A DNA stretch of 64,000 nucleotides from Bradyrhizobium monzae (GTDB taxonomy: Bacteria; Pseudomonadota; Alphaproteobacteria; Rhizobiales; Xanthobacteraceae): positions 992,001 through 1,056,000 of the forward strand of contig NZ_JAIRDQ010000001.1 in assembly GCF_021458635.1 (NCBI RefSeq), given 5' to 3'. Within the stretch, counting starts at the first letter, position 1. Every line of letters begins with the position of its first letter. The notes under the pieces are model-generated. The model ran no database searches. It was not told where the DNA came from and was given only the letters and a program-made list of their open reading frames with translations. Below are positions 23,962 to 34,507 of the stretch, in pieces. The position numbers and the translations under genes were made by a program.

Positions 23962-25631
23962 TACTTCGTCAGGCTCGGCAGATCGAGCCCCTTGTCGCGG
24001 GCACAGTCGATCGCGATGTCGTAGCCCGCATCCGCATGGCGCATGACGCCGGAGGCCGGATCGTTCCACAGCACACGCTCGATGCGCTTGGCGGCCTCCG
24101 GCGTGCCGTCGGCGACGATCACCATGCCCGCATGCTGCGAATAGCCGATGCCGACGCCGCCGCCGTGATGCAGCGACACCCAGGTCGCGCCGCTGGCACA
24201 ATTGAGCAGCGCGTTGAGCAGGGGCCAGTCGGACACCGCGTCCGAACCGTCCTTCATCGCCTCGGTCTCACGGTTGGGGCTTGCCACCGAGCCGCTGTCG
24301 AGATGATCGCGGCCGATCACGATCGGCGCCTTCAACTCGCCGCGCGCCACCATCTCGTTGAAGGCGAGGCCGAGGCGATGGCGATCACCGAGACCGACCC
24401 AGCAGATCCGCGCCGGCAGGCCCTGGAACTTGATGCGCTCCTTCGCCATATCGAGCCAATTGTGCAGATGCTTGTCGTCGGGCATCAGCTCCTTGACCTT
24501 GGCATCGGTCTTGAAGATGTCCTCGGGATCGCCTGAGAGCGCGGCCCAGCGAAACGGCCCGACGCCGCGGCAGAACAGCGGACGAATATAGGCGGGAACG
24601 AAGCCCGGGAAATCGAAGGCATTCTTGAGGCCCATGTCCTGCGCCATCTGGCGGATGTTGTTGCCGTAATCGAGCGTCGGGATTCCCTGCGCGTGGAAAT
24701 CCAGCATGGCCTGGACGTGCTCGACCATCGACGTCTTCGACGCACGTTCCACCGCCTTCGGATCGGATGCACGTTTGGCCTCCCAATCGGCCAGCGTCCA
24801 GCCCTTCGGCAAGTAACCGTTGATCGGATCATGCGCGCTGGTCTGGTCGGTGACGATGTCGGGCTTGACGCCACGACGCACCAGTTCGGGGAATATCTCC
24901 GCGGCATTGCCGAGCAGGCCGACCGAGACCGGCTTCTTGGTCTTCGCGGCTTCCGCCATGATCGCCAGCGCTTCGTCGAGCGTTGCGGCCTGGCGGTCGA
25001 GATAGCCGGTGCGCAGGCGCATCTCGATGCGGCTCGGCTGACACTCGACCGCGAGCATCGAAGCGCCGGCCATGGTCGCCGCCAGCGGCTGCGCGCCGCC
25101 CATGCCGCCGAGGCCGGCGGTAAGAATCCATTTGCCGGCAAGGCTGCCGCCATAATGACGACGGCCGACCTCGACGAAGGTCTCGTAGGTGCCCTGCACG
25201 ATACCCTGGCTGCCGATATAGATCCAGGAGCCCGCGGTCATCTGGCCGTACATCATCAGGCCCAGGCGATCGAGCTCGTTGAAATGATCGAGCGTCGCCC
25301 AATGCGGCACGATGTTGGAGTTCGCGATCAGCACGCGCGGCGCGTCGGCATGGGTGCGGAACACGCCGACCGGCTTGCCGGACTGAACCAGCAGCGTCTG
25401 GTCGTTCTCGAGCTTGCGCAAGGCGGCCGTGATCCGGTCAAAGCTCTCCCAGTCGCGCGCGGCGCGGCCGATCCCACCATAAACGACGAGCTCGCTCGGG
25501 CGCTCCGCGACGTCGGGATCGAGATTGTTCATCAGCATGCGGAGCGGTGCTTCGGTCAGCCAGCTCTTCGCGCTGATGTCGCTGCCGCGGGGGGCGCGGA
25601 TGGTGCGGTCATTGTCCAGTCGGCGGTTCAT
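23961..25631 (-). CDS. hutU: Urocanate hydratase
   Basis: This 556-residue cytosolic enzyme, the usual family length, adds water to urocanate to give imidazolonepropionate using tightly bound NAD+. Markers are [11 protein letters not shown], the NAD-binding [33 protein letters not shown] and the C-terminal [19 protein letters not shown]. The ATG at 25631 has a GAAGAGG site. Second step of histidine degradation; it is last in the minus-strand hutI-hutH-hutU operon. Confidence 0.97.
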   Translation of the reverse strand: MNRRLDNDRTIRAPRGSDISAKSWLTEAPLRMLMNNLDPDVAERPSELVVYGGIGRAARDWESFDRITAALRKLENDQTLLVQSGKPVGVFRTHADAPRVLIANSNIVPHWATLDHFNELDRLGLMMYGQMTAGSWIYIGSQGIVQGTYETFVEVGRRHYGGSLAGKWILTAGLGGMGGAQPLAATMAGASMLAVECQPSRIEMRLRTGYLDRQAATLDEALAIMAEAAKTKKPVSVGLLGNAAEIFPELVRRGVKPDIVTDQTSAHDPINGYLPKGWTLADWEAKRASDPKAVERASKTSMVEHVQAMLDFHAQGIPTLDYGNNIRQMAQDMGLKNAFDFPGFVPAYIRPLFCRGVGPFRWAALSGDPEDIFKTDAKVKELMPDDKHLHNWLDMAKERIKFQGLPARICWVGLGDRHRLGLAFNEMVARGELKAPIVIGRDHLDSGSVASPNRETEAMKDGSDAVSDWPLLNALLNCASGATWVSLHHGGGVGIGYSQHAGMVIVADGTPEAAKRIERVLWNDPASGVMRHADAGYDIAIDCARDKGLDLPSLTK

Positions 25632-25641
25632 GCGGACCTCT

Positions 25642-27201
25642 TCAGACGAGTCTTGGAAATGGATCGGATGAGAGCGAAGTGAGCGCGACGGCCGGCAGTG
25701 CATCGGCTTCAATCAGCGCGGCAGCTTTGGCAAGATCGCCGGCCATGTAGCGGTCGGCGCCGAGCGCGGGAACATGCGTACGCAACGCCGCGATGGCAGC
25801 GACGAGCGGCGCGCTGGTTGCATGCGGCGCGCGCAGACTGATGCCTTGCGCGGCGACCAGAAGCTCGATGCCCAAAATCGCGGCGAGATTGTCGGCCATG
25901 TCCGCCAGCCGCCGCGCGGCATGCGCGGCCATCGAGACGTGGTCTTCCTGGTTGGCACTGGTCGGCGTCGAGTCGATCGAGCAGGCCGCCGCGCGCTGCT
26001 TGTTCTCGGCATAGAGCGCGGCCGCCGTCACCTCGGCGATCATGAAGCCGGAATTGATGCCGGGGTCCGGCGTCAGGAACGGCGGGAGACCAAAGTTGAG
26101 CGCGGGGTCGACCAGCGTCGCGATGCGTCGCTCGCTGATCGCACCGATCTCGGACAGCGCCAGCGCGATCGCATCGGCGGCAAAAGCGACCGGCTCCGCA
26201 TGAAAATTGCCGCCGGAGACGATCTCGCCGGTGTCGACCAGCACCAGCGGATTGTCGGTGACAGCGTTAGCCTCGGTGATCAGCGTGCGCGCGGCCTGCG
26301 TGATCAGGTCGAGCGCGGCGCCCGCGACCTGGGGCTGGCAGCGCAGGCAATAGGGATCCTGCACGCGCTCGTCGCCCTCGAGATGCGAAAGCCTGATATC
26401 GCTGCCGTCGAGCAGCGCGGTCAGCGTCGCGGCCGCAGTGATCTGCCCGGAATGACCGCGCAGCGCCTGGATTTCCGGGCGGAACGGCGCGGTCGATGCC
26501 ATCGCCGCATCGACCGACAGCGCGCCGGTGACGAGCGCGGCGCGAGCGAGACGAAATGCACGCAGCACGCCGGAGATGGCGTAAGCCGTGGAGAACTGCG
26601 TACCGTTAATCAGCGCGAGACCTTCCTTGGGCCCGAGCGTCAGCGGCGCAAGGCCGGCCGCGGCCAGCGCCTCGCTACCCGACACCGTCTTGCCGCCGAC
26701 GATCGCCTGGCCCTCGCCGATCATCACCGCGGTCATGTGCGCAAGCGGGGCGAGATCACCGGAGGCACCGACCGAGCCCTGCTGCGGCACCAGCGGATAG
26801 ACGCCACGTGCCAGCATGTCCTGTAGCTGCTCGATCACCACGCGCCGAACGCCGGAGGCGCCACGCCCGAGCGAGACGATTTTCAGCGCCATCATGAGAC
26901 GCACGATCGGCTCCGGTGTCGCCGCGCCGACACCGCAGCAATGCGAGACGATGAGGTTGCGCTGGAGCAGCGCGGTCTGGTCCGGCGGAATCCGCTTCGA
27001 CGCCAGCTTCCCGAAGCCGGTATTGATCCCATAGACCGGTGCTGCGGCCTGAGCCGCCTTCGCAACGATCTCCGCTGCCGCATCGACGCGCGGCCAGAAC
27101 GAGGTATCGAGCATGACGGGCGTACCTGCCAGCACGCGCGCGAGATCGTCGAGGCTCACCGTTCCCGGTTTGACGACGATCGCTGCGCCCAGCTCGGTCA
27201 C
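25642..27201 (-). CDS. hutH: Histidine ammonia-lyase
   Basis: This 519-residue enzyme converts histidine to urocanate and ammonia. The self-formed MIO cofactor comes from Ala-Ser-Gly in [12 protein letters not shown]. Other family blocks are [22 protein letters not shown] and the tyrosine/glutamate region [25 protein letters not shown]. The GTG start at 27201 overlaps the hutI stop codon (GTGA), so translation is coupled. The gap to hutU is only 10 bases. Confidence 0.97.
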   Translation of the reverse strand: MTELGAAIVVKPGTVSLDDLARVLAGTPVMLDTSFWPRVDAAAEIVAKAAQAAAPVYGINTGFGKLASKRIPPDQTALLQRNLIVSHCCGVGAATPEPIVRLMMALKIVSLGRGASGVRRVVIEQLQDMLARGVYPLVPQQGSVGASGDLAPLAHMTAVMIGEGQAIVGGKTVSGSEALAAAGLAPLTLGPKEGLALINGTQFSTAYAISGVLRAFRLARAALVTGALSVDAAMASTAPFRPEIQALRGHSGQITAAATLTALLDGSDIRLSHLEGDERVQDPYCLRCQPQVAGAALDLITQAARTLITEANAVTDNPLVLVDTGEIVSGGNFHAEPVAFAADAIALALSEIGAISERRIATLVDPALNFGLPPFLTPDPGINSGFMIAEVTAAALYAENKQRAAACSIDSTPTSANQEDHVSMAAHAARRLADMADNLAAILGIELLVAAQGISLRAPHATSAPLVAAIAALRTHVPALGADRYMAGDLAKAAALIEADALPAVALTSLSSDPFPRLV

Positions 27202-28412
27202 TGGCCCCTCCAGACACGGCGGTGCAGCGGATTGAAGCCGATGCGGTAGACGAGCTCCGCGGGGCGCTCGATGTCCCAGATCGCGAGATCGCACCATTTG
27301 CCGGCTTCCAGCGTGCCGGTCTCATCGAGCACGCCGAGTGCCCGGGCGCCTTCGCGGGTGATTCCGGCCAGGCATTCGGCGACATTCATCCGGAACAGCG
27401 TCGCACCCATGTTCATGGCGAGCAGGAGCGAGGTCAGCGGCGAGCTGCCCGGATTGCAGTCGGTCGCCAGCGCCATAGGAATGCCATGCTTGCGAAACGC
27501 GTCGACCGGCGGCTTCTGCGTCTCGCGAATGAAGTAGAACGCGCCGGGCAGCAACACGGCCACCGTTCCGGCCGTCGCCATCGCGGCAGCACCGGCTTCG
27601 TCGGTATGCTCCAAATGATCGGCAGAGAGCGCGGAGAACTTTGCCGCGAGCGCAGCGCCGCCAAGGTTCGAGAGCTGGTCGGCATGGAGCTTGACCGGCA
27701 GCCCAAGCACCGTCGCCGCCCCGAACACCCGCGCGGTCTGCTCCGCCGAGAACGCGATGCCCTCCATGAAGGCATCGACGGCATCGGCAAGGCCCGCCTT
27801 TGCGACAGCCGGCAGCATCTCGTTGCAGACGCGATCGAGATAGCGATCCTTGTCGCCGTCGGCCTCGATCGGCAGCGCGTGCGCGCCGAGGAACGAGGTG
27901 CGGATCGCGATCTTGCGCTGGCGACCGAGGCTGCGCGCAGCAGAGAGTTGCCGCATCTCGGTCTCGGTGTCGAGGCCATAGCCCGACTTGATCTCGATCG
28001 TCGTCGCACCCTCGCCGATCAGCGTATCGAGCCGGGGCAATGCGCTCGCGACGAGTTCAGCTTCGCTCGCCTTGCGCGTCGCAGCAACCGTTGAAACGAT
28101 TCCACCGCCGGCGCGCGCGATCTCCTCGTAGCTCGCGCCCTTCAGGCGCAGCTCGAATTCGTGCGCGCGGTTGCTGCCATAGACGAGATGGGTGTGGCAG
28201 TCGACGAGGCCCGGCGTGATCCAGCGTCCTTCGCAATCGATCCGCTGGATCGCATCCGCATCCGCCGGGAAATCCGCCGCGGCACCGGCATAAAGGATGC
28301 GGCCGCCGCGCGTGGCGATCACGCCATGCTCGATCTCGCCGAGATCGGGACGATCGGCCCGCATCGTGGCGAGCCGGGCGTTATGCCAGATTCGGTCGAA
28401 GCGCTCTGCCAT
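27198..28412 (-). CDS. hutI: Imidazolonepropionase
   Basis: This 404-residue amidohydrolase opens the imidazolone ring to give N-formimino-L-glutamate, the third step of histidine use. Metal ligands are visible in [19 protein letters not shown] and the later [14 protein letters not shown] 28412 was chosen, with an AAGGGA site; an in-frame extension reaches across the regulatory palindrome and is not real. It is the promoter-proximal gene of hutI-hutH-hutU. Confidence 0.96.
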   Translation of the reverse strand: MAERFDRIWHNARLATMRADRPDLGEIEHGVIATRGGRILYAGAAADFPADADAIQRIDCEGRWITPGLVDCHTHLVYGSNRAHEFELRLKGASYEEIARAGGGIVSTVAATRKASEAELVASALPRLDTLIGEGATTIEIKSGYGLDTETEMRQLSAARSLGRQRKIAIRTSFLGAHALPIEADGDKDRYLDRVCNEMLPAVAKAGLADAVDAFMEGIAFSAEQTARVFGAATVLGLPVKLHADQLSNLGGAALAAKFSALSADHLEHTDEAGAAAMATAGTVAVLLPGAFYFIRETQKPPVDAFRKHGIPMALATDCNPGSSPLTSLLLAMNMGATLFRMNVAECLAGITREGARALGVLDETGTLEAGKWCDLAIWDIERPAELVYRIGFNPLHRRVWRGQ

Positions 28413-28456
28413 GCCACTGTCCCTTCGCGAAGTCCCTGCGCCCTGGGATGCTTGAC

Positions 28457-28476
28457 TTATATGTCTAGACATATAA
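28457..28476. promoter_or_regulatory. HutC operator, perfect 20-bp palindrome
   Basis: TTATATGTCTAGACATATAA is a perfect palindrome in the 97-base divergent region between hutI and hutF. TTGACT (28452-28457) abuts it and TATAAT (28472-28477) overlaps its right end, so it lies in the promoter core of one or both operons. GntR/HutC-type repressors bind this kind of AT-rich palindrome and are released by urocanate. The regulator gene is the second plus-strand gene. Confidence 0.8.
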
Positions 28477-28509
28477 TCGTAAGGCGGTTCTGTCCAGCCG
28501 GCGTTCATC

Positions 28510-29868
28510 ATGTCCCGACTGCATTTCGCCTCCGCGCTCCTGCCCTCGGGCTGGGCCAATGACGTGCAGGTGGTGCTCACCGCCGGCGCGATCGCGGAAG
28601 TGACGCCGGGCGTCACGCCTTCTGCCGGCGACGAGCGCCACGCCATCGCGCTTCCGGGATTGGCGAGCCTGCACAGCCACGCCTTCCAGCGCGGCATGGC
28701 GGGACTTGCCGAACTGCGCGGCGATTCGACCGACACATTCTGGACCTGGCGCGAGACGATGTATCGCTTCGCGCTGGCGATGACGCCGGATGATGTCGCG
28801 GCCGTCGCGACACTGCTTTATGTCGAAATGCTCGAGCAGGGTTTTACCCGCGTCGGCGAATTCCATTATCTGCATCATGATCGCGACGGCTCGCACTACG
28901 CCGATCCCGCCGAGATGGCCGCGCGCGTTGCGCAGGCTGCCGAAGCCTCAAGCATCGGCCTGACGCTGCTGCCGAGTTTCTATGCGCACGGTTCCTTCGG
29001 CGGCGCCGCGCCGCATGACGGTCAACGCCGTTTCATCTGCTCGGTCGATCAGTTCGCCAAGCTGATGACTGCCTCGCACGAGGCCATCGCGGCGTTGCCA
29101 GACGCCAATATCGGCATCGCGCCGCATAGCCTGCGCGCGGTGGCGCCGGACGAGCTTGCGGCGATCATTCCGCTCGCCGAAGGCGGCCCGGTACACATTC
29201 ATGCCGCCGAGCAGGTGAAGGAAGTCGAGGATTGCCTGGCCTGGTCGGGACGACGCCCGGTGCAATGGCTGCTCGAGCATGCGCCGGTCGATCAGCGCTG
29301 GTGCCTCATTCACGCGACCCACATGACGGATGAGGAAGTCGGCACATTCGCGAAGACCGGCGCGGTGGCAGGTCTCTGCCCCGTCACCGAAGCGAGCCTC
29401 GGCGACGGCATCTTTCCGGGACGGGAATTTGCCGATGCCGGCGGGCTGTTTGGTGTCGGCACCGATTCCAATGTCCTGGTCGGCGTCGCCGAAGAGCTGC
29501 GCCAGCTTGAATACGGCCAGCGGCTCAAGCATCGCGCGCGCAACGTGCTCTCATCCGGTGCCGGTCGCTCGACGGGGCGCACGCTGTTCGACACTGCTCT
29601 TGCGGGCGGAGCCCGGGCGCTGGCTCAGCCGATTGCGGGCCTCGCGCCGGGCGCGCGTGCCGACATCGTCACGCTCGACGTTGCGCATCCGTCGCTGGCG
29701 GGACGCGCGCGCGACGCCATCATCGACGGCTGGATCTTTGCGGCCGGCAACGGCGCGATCGATTGTGTCTGGGCCGGCGGCAATAAAGTCGTCGAGAGTG
29801 GCCGGCACAAATTGCGTCAAGCCGCGCGCGAGCGCTTCAACGCAGCGGTGCGGAGGCTCGTTGCATGA
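28510..29868 (+). CDS. hutF: Formimidoylglutamate deiminase
   Basis: This 452-residue amidohydrolase converts N-formimino-L-glutamate to N-formyl-L-glutamate and ammonia, the route used by pseudomonads and rhizobia. Metal-binding motifs are [24 protein letters not shown] and GVGTDSN. The ATG has no clear ribosome site; the 30 bases after the operator leave room for only a short leader. It is coupled to hutC by an ATGA overlap. The product normally needs HutG, which is not seen in this window. Confidence 0.95.
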   Translation: MSRLHFASALLPSGWANDVQVVLTAGAIAEVTPGVTPSAGDERHAIALPGLASLHSHAFQRGMAGLAELRGDSTDTFWTWRETMYRFALAMTPDDVAAVATLLYVEMLEQGFTRVGEFHYLHHDRDGSHYADPAEMAARVAQAAEASSIGLTLLPSFYAHGSFGGAAPHDGQRRFICSVDQFAKLMTASHEAIAALPDANIGIAPHSLRAVAPDELAAIIPLAEGGPVHIHAAEQVKEVEDCLAWSGRRPVQWLLEHAPVDQRWCLIHATHMTDEEVGTFAKTGAVAGLCPVTEASLGDGIFPGREFADAGGLFGVGTDSNVLVGVAEELRQLEYGQRLKHRARNVLSSGAGRSTGRTLFDTALAGGARALAQPIAGLAPGARADIVTLDVAHPSLAGRARDAIIDGWIFAAGNGAIDCVWAGGNKVVESGRHKLRQAARERFNAAVRRLVA

Positions 29869-30593
29869 GCCTCGCCACCGACGCCGCCGACAAGCCGACG
29901 CTCTACAAGCGTATCCGCGCTGACATCGAAAAGCGTATCCTGACCGGCGAATGGCCGCCGGGCTACCGCATTCCATTCGAGCACGAGCTGGTCGCGCGCT
30001 ACGGTTGCTCGCGCATGACGGTGAACAAGGCGCTGTCGGAGCTCGCGCAGGCCGACCTGATCGAGCGCCGGCGTCGCGCCGGTTCGTTCGTCCGCCGGCC
30101 GCAGCATCAGTCCGCGGTGCTCAAGATCGCCGACATGCGCGCCGAGATCACCGCGCTTGGCCGTACTTACGGCTACGAGCTGATCGGCCGCAAGCTGCGT
30201 GCGACGACCGCCGCCGATCGCGAGCGTCTAGGCGTCAAGAAGGCCGGCAAGGTGGTTGCGATCACCTGCCGCCACAGCGCCGACAATGTGCCGTTTGCGG
30301 TCGAGGACCGGCTGATCGACCTGTCATCTGTGCCCGACGCCGCGTCCGCGGATTTTTCGCGCGAGCCGCCGGGCTCGTGGCTGCTTCATCATGTCCCATG
30401 GACAGAGGCCGAGCATACGATCAGCGCCATTGTCGCGGATGATCGCACGGCGGAAGCGCTCGACATCGCCGTCGGCGCGCCATGCCTCGTGATCGAACGC
30501 TATACCTGGCGTAGCGCGCGCACGATCACCGCGGTGCGCCTGCTCTATCCCGGTGACTCTCACCGCCTTGTCGCCCGATTCAAGGGAGGCTGA
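29865..30593 (+). CDS. hutC: Histidine-utilisation repressor HutC (GntR family)
   Basis: This 242-residue protein has a GntR winged-helix domain (about residues 10-75; PFEHELVARYGCSRMTVNKALSELAQADLIERRRRAGSFV) and a UTRA ligand domain (about residues 95-235) ending in the HutC-like LLYPGDSHRLVARF. Urocanate is the expected inducer. It sits in the plus-strand half of the hut region and would act at the 20-bp palindrome 5' of hutF. Confidence 0.94.
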   Translation: MSLATDAADKPTLYKRIRADIEKRILTGEWPPGYRIPFEHELVARYGCSRMTVNKALSELAQADLIERRRRAGSFVRRPQHQSAVLKIADMRAEITALGRTYGYELIGRKLRATTAADRERLGVKKAGKVVAITCRHSADNVPFAVEDRLIDLSSVPDAASADFSREPPGSWLLHHVPWTEAEHTISAIVADDRTAEALDIAVGAPCLVIERYTWRSARTITAVRLLYPGDSHRLVARFKGG

Positions 30594-30699
30594 GAGAACG
30601 ATGTCGGCACAAATCGTGCAACGCTTCGGGCAACGGTCCCTGCGGACCGACAGAGATCAACAGGACGTCAAACCATCGATCGGCAAGAGGACGACAATC

Positions 30700-31644
30700 A
30701 TGCGTAGTTCGACAGTTTTTGCGACAATCATTGCTCTCGCAGCCACCACTCCCGTGCTCGCCGACGACGTCAAGGTCGGCGTCGGCATCTCCGGATGGAC
30801 GGGCTTCGCGCCGCTGACGCTGGCGAAGGAAGCCGGCATCTTCAAGAAGAACGGCCTCGACGTCACCATCAAGAAGATCCCGCAGAAGGACCGCCACCTC
30901 GCCATCGCCTCCGGCGACGTGCAGTGCGCGGCGACCACGGTCGAGACCTGGATCTCCTGGAACGCCAACGGCGTCGCGACCAAGCAGATCTTCCAGCTCG
31001 ACAAGAGCTTCGGTGCCGACGGCATGGCCGTGCGCAACGACGTCACGTCGATCAAGGAGCTGAAGGGCAAGACGGTTGCGGCCTCCGCGCCCGGTACCTC
31101 GCCCTATTTCGCGCTGGCCTGGATGCTGAAGAAGAACGGCCTCTCGGTGAAGGACGTCACCGTCGTGAACCTCGAGCCGGCCGCGGCCGCGCAGGCCTTT
31201 GTGTCCGGCCAGAACGACGCCGCGATGACCTACGAACCGTATCTGTCGACCGTGCGCGCCGCCACCGACAAGGGCAAGATCATCGCGACGACGCTGGATT
31301 ATCCGATCGTGATGGACACGTTCGGCTGCACGCCAAAATTCCTCAGCGAGAACCCGAAGGCGGCGCAGGCGCTGGCCGACAGCTATTTCGAATCGCTCGA
31401 CATGATCGCCAAGGACCAGGCCAAGGCCTATGAGATCATGGGCGCCGACGTGAAGCAGACCGGCGAGGCGTTCGGCAACTCGGCCAAATACCTGCGCTGG
31501 CAGGACAAGGCCGCGAACCAGAAGTTTTTCGCGGGCGACTTCCTCGCCTTCAACAAGGATGCGGCCGACCTCCTGCTCGAGATCGGTATCATCAAGGCCG
31601 CGCCGAAGGTCGAGGACCTCTACGATGCGAGCTTTATCAAGTAA
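30700..31644 (+). CDS. ABC substrate-binding protein (NMT1/SsuA/TauA-like)
   Basis: This 314-residue periplasmic binding protein has a signal peptide (residues 1-21) and the family pattern LTLAKEAGIFKKNGLDVTIKKI, GTSPYFALAWMLKKNGL and VMDTFGCTPKF. It belongs to the group that binds nitrate, sulphonates, thiamine precursors or other small compounds. Its place right after hutC suggests histidine, urocanate or a related compound as ligand, which is an inference. The ATG has an AAGAGGA site. A strong hairpin separates it from the permease gene. Confidence 0.88.
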   Translation: MRSSTVFATIIALAATTPVLADDVKVGVGISGWTGFAPLTLAKEAGIFKKNGLDVTIKKIPQKDRHLAIASGDVQCAATTVETWISWNANGVATKQIFQLDKSFGADGMAVRNDVTSIKELKGKTVAASAPGTSPYFALAWMLKKNGLSVKDVTVVNLEPAAAAQAFVSGQNDAAMTYEPYLSTVRAATDKGKIIATTLDYPIVMDTFGCTPKFLSENPKAAQALADSYFESLDMIAKDQAKAYEIMGADVKQTGEAFGNSAKYLRWQDKAANQKFFAGDFLAFNKDAADLLLEIGIIKAAPKVEDLYDASFIK

Positions 31645-31658
31645 GCCTGGAAAAGCTG

Positions 31659-31684
31659 CTGGTCCCGCCGCCAGGCGGGGCCAG
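31659..31684 (+). other. Intercistronic hairpin after the binding-protein gene
   Basis: CTGG, CCCGCC, a GCCA loop, GGCGGG and CCAG form a nearly perfect stem 15 bases after the binding-protein stop. No T-run follows. Such hairpins commonly raise the amount of binding protein relative to the permease and ATPase by stabilising the upstream mRNA or partly terminating. Confidence 0.6.
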
Positions 31685-31714
31685 GGCATGATCGACCATT
31701 CGGATAGATAGTTG

Positions 31715-32488
31715 ATGCGTCCCCTGGATTCCGTGACATCGAGGCAGCGCGTGGCCTATGGCCTCGCGTTCTTCGTGCTGTTCGTCGCCCTCTGGTCGTG
31801 GGCGACCTTCGGCGGCCATGTGTCGAAGACCTTCCTCGCCAATCCGCTGACCATGGTGCAGGAGGGCTATGATCTCCTGGCCAAGCAGGGCTTCCTGTTC
31901 GACATCGGCATGACGATCTGGCGCGTGGTCGGCGGCTTTGCGCTGGCCGCGATCATTGCGGTGCCGCTCGGCGTCCTCATGGGCGCCTACAAGCCGGTCG
32001 AGGCATTCCTCGAACCGTTCGTCTCCTTTGCGCGCTACTTGCCCGCTTCCGCTTTCATTCCGCTGTTGATCCTGTGGGCCGGCATCGGCGAGTTGCAGAA
32101 GCTGCTGGTCATCTTCATCGGCTCGGTGTTCCAGGTCATTCTGATGGTCGCCGTGACAGTCGGCGCGACGCGGCGCGATCTGGTGGAAGCCGCCTACACG
32201 CTCGGAGCCAGCGACCGCGGCATCATCCGCCGCGTGCTGCTGCCCTCCTCCGCACCGGAGATCGCGGAGATCCTGCGGCTGGTGCTGGGCTGGGCCTGGA
32301 CCTATGTCATCGTCGCCGAGCTGATCGGCTCGTCCTCCGGCATCGGCCACATGATCACCGACAGCCAGGCGCTGCTCAATACCGGGCAGATCATCTTCGG
32401 CATCATCGTCATCGGGCTGATCGGCCTCCTCTCGGACTTCATGTTCAAGGCGTTCAACGCCTGGCTGTTTCCATGGAGGCTTGCATGA
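31715..32488 (+). CDS. ABC transporter permease (SsuC/TauC-like)
   Basis: This 257-residue inner-membrane permease has about six helices and the EAA loop LVEAAYTLGASDRGIIRRVLLPSSAPEI. The GWAWTYVIVAELIGSSSGIGHMI segment is typical of the nitrate/taurine/sulphonate class. ATG 31715 is used; a TTG precedes it in frame. It overlaps the ATPase gene by ATGA. Confidence 0.92.
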   Translation: MRPLDSVTSRQRVAYGLAFFVLFVALWSWATFGGHVSKTFLANPLTMVQEGYDLLAKQGFLFDIGMTIWRVVGGFALAAIIAVPLGVLMGAYKPVEAFLEPFVSFARYLPASAFIPLLILWAGIGELQKLLVIFIGSVFQVILMVAVTVGATRRDLVEAAYTLGASDRGIIRRVLLPSSAPEIAEILRLVLGWAWTYVIVAELIGSSSGIGHMITDSQALLNTGQIIFGIIVIGLIGLLSDFMFKAFNAWLFPWRLA

Positions 32489-33270
32489 CCACGCTGAAGA
32501 TCGAGCAGGTCTCGCGAACCTTCCCCGCGCGCCATGGCAACGCGCCGACCAGGGCGCTGGAGCCGACCGACCTCACCATCGGCAACAACGATTTCGTCAC
32601 CATCCTGGGCCCCTCCGGCTGCGGCAAGTCTACGCTGCTTCGCATCGTCGCCGGCCTCGACCGTCCAACCAGCGGGCGCGTCACGCTCGACGGGCGCGAG
32701 GTCACCGGCCCCGGCGCCGATCGCGGCATGGTGTTCCAATCCTACACGCTGTTTCCCTGGCTCACCGTGCGCGAGAACATCGCCTTCGGCCTGCGCGAGC
32801 GCGGCGTGCCCGAAGGCGAGCGCAACAAGGTCGCTGATGCCTTCATCCGCCAGGTCGGCCTGTCCGGCTTCGAGAACCACTGGCCAAAACAGCTCTCCGG
32901 CGGCATGCAGCAGCGCACGGCGATTGCGCGTGCGCTCGCCAACGATCCAAAGATCCTGCTGCTCGACGAACCCTTCGGCGCGCTGGACAACCAGACCCGT
33001 GCCTTGATGCAGGAAATGCTGCTGGGCATCTGGGAGCGCGACCAGAAGACCGTTCTGTTCGTGACCCACGACATCGAGGAGGCGATCTTCCTCGGCGGCC
33101 GCGTCATTGTCATGAGCGCGCGTCCCGGCCGGATCAAGGCCGAGATCAATGTGGACCTGCCGCATCCGCGCTCCTACAAGATCAAGACCACGCCTGAATT
33201 CGTCCGGTTGAAGGAACGGCTGGTCGAGGAGATTCGCACCGAGGCGCTGAAGGTTGCCGAACATGCCTGA
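32485..33270 (+). CDS. ABC transporter ATPase (SsuB/TauB-like)
   Basis: This 261-residue ATPase has Walker A GPSGCGKST, Q-loop VFQSYTLFPWLTV, signature LSGGMQQRTAIARAL and Walker B ILLLDEPFGALD. It completes the importer. The start overlaps the permease stop, and its own end overlaps the next gene by eight bases. The longer frame upstream is a shadow of the permease gene. Confidence 0.94.
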   Translation: MTTLKIEQVSRTFPARHGNAPTRALEPTDLTIGNNDFVTILGPSGCGKSTLLRIVAGLDRPTSGRVTLDGREVTGPGADRGMVFQSYTLFPWLTVRENIAFGLRERGVPEGERNKVADAFIRQVGLSGFENHWPKQLSGGMQQRTAIARALANDPKILLLDEPFGALDNQTRALMQEMLLGIWERDQKTVLFVTHDIEEAIFLGGRVIVMSARPGRIKAEINVDLPHPRSYKIKTTPEFVRLKERLVEEIRTEALKVAEHA

Positions 33271-34495
33271 CACCAAGCCGCGCGCCAATGGCGAGCGCGT
33301 CCTCTCCGATCTCAATACGCTTCGTGCGCTCGGCGCCTACAAGACCGGCGTGCACAAGCCGACCTTCTCGGAGCCGCACAGGCAATCGCTGGACTGGTTG
33401 GTGCGGAATCTGCCCGACGCCGGCCTCACCGGCGCGATCGACGGCATCGGCAATGTCCTCGGCACCAGTAAAAAGCCCGGACCGAAACTGCTCGCCGGAT
33501 CGCACCTCGAGAGCCAGAACTACGCCGGCTGGCTCGATGGGCCCCTCGGCATCGTCTATGCGCTCGAGGCGGCGCGCGTGCTCAACATAGATTCCTCGGT
33601 GAAAGGCGCGGTCGAAGTCGCTGCGTGGTGTGACGAGGAAGGTCATTTCGGCAGCTTCCTCGGCTCGCGCTCCTATGTCGGGCAGGTGACCGAAGCGGAA
33701 ATCGATGCCGCGCGCGACCGTACAAATGGCCGCACCATGCGCGATGCGCTGGCCGACATGGGGCTTGCCGGACGGGCCCGTGTCGCCGCCGAGCCGGGAC
33801 GGCACGTTGGCTATCTCGAGGCGCATATCGAGCAGGGCGACACGCTCGAGAGCGGCAAGCTTGCGATCGGCGTCGTGACTTCCATCGTCGGCATCTGGCA
33901 GTATCGCATCAGTTTTGCGGGTGAGCAGAACCACGCCGGCACCACGCGTATGGCCGTGCGCAAGGATGCCGGCCTCGCGCTGGCAAAATTCTGCGTGGCG
34001 GTCGACGAACGTTTCCCGGCGGCATGCGGACCGCGCACGGTCTGGACCACTGGCCGCATCACGCTCGATCCGGGCGCACCGAGCATCATTCCGGGCGGCG
34101 CGGAGATGCTATTCCAGATCCGTGACGACAACCCGGCCGTCATCACGCGGCTTGAAGAGCTGCTGCGAAAGATGGCGGACGAGGTCAACGCGAAGGGCCC
34201 CTGCACCGTCACAGTGGAGAAAATCCGCACCGGCGCGCCGGCGATGATGAACGCGAGCATTCAGGACGCCATCGAGGCCGCAAGCAAGACCCTGGCGGAC
34301 GGACGATCGCTGCGCATGCCGAGTGGCGCCGGCCACGATGCGCAGATGCTCGCGACCATCATGCCGGCAGGCATGCTGTTCGTGCCCTCGATCGGCGGCA
34401 TCAGCCATCACTGGACCGAAAACACAGCCGACACCGACATCGTCACCGGCGCGCAGGTCTTCGTCGATGCCTGCCGCCGGATTCTCGCGGGTTAG
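33263..34495 (+). CDS. M20-type Zn amidohydrolase (hydantoinase/carbamoylase family)
   Basis: This 410-residue metal-dependent amidohydrolase is related to N-carbamoyl-L-amino-acid hydrolase and allantoate amidohydrolase. Metal and catalytic motifs are AGSHLESQNYAGWLDGPLG, AWCDEEGHFG, AHIEQGDTLES, the dimerisation-domain AGEQNHAGTTRM and the late ISHHWTEN. It is translationally linked to the transporter ATPase (8-base overlap). In a hut operon whose HutF makes N-formyl-L-glutamate and with no HutG in view, it may hydrolyse that compound or a carbamoyl analogue. Allantoate or ureidoglycolate are alternatives. The specificity cannot be read from sequence. Confidence 0.88.
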   Translation: MPDTKPRANGERVLSDLNTLRALGAYKTGVHKPTFSEPHRQSLDWLVRNLPDAGLTGAIDGIGNVLGTSKKPGPKLLAGSHLESQNYAGWLDGPLGIVYALEAARVLNIDSSVKGAVEVAAWCDEEGHFGSFLGSRSYVGQVTEAEIDAARDRTNGRTMRDALADMGLAGRARVAAEPGRHVGYLEAHIEQGDTLESGKLAIGVVTSIVGIWQYRISFAGEQNHAGTTRMAVRKDAGLALAKFCVAVDERFPAACGPRTVWTTGRITLDPGAPSIIPGGAEMLFQIRDDNPAVITRLEELLRKMADEVNAKGPCTVTVEKIRTGAPAMMNASIQDAIEAASKTLADGRSLRMPSGAGHDAQMLATIMPAGMLFVPSIGGISHHWTENTADTDIVTGAQVFVDACRRILAG

Positions 34496-34507
34496 AACGA
34501 TGTACCG

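Noticed and set aside
25774..26826. 350-codon plus-strand frame opposite hutH
   Set aside because: Antisense shadow; hutH is certain from its MIO motif.
30601..30699. Possible longer N-terminus of the binding protein downstream of hutC
   Set aside because: The in-frame extension from 30601 lacks a signal peptide at its start, while ATG 30700 gives one and has an AAGAGGA site.
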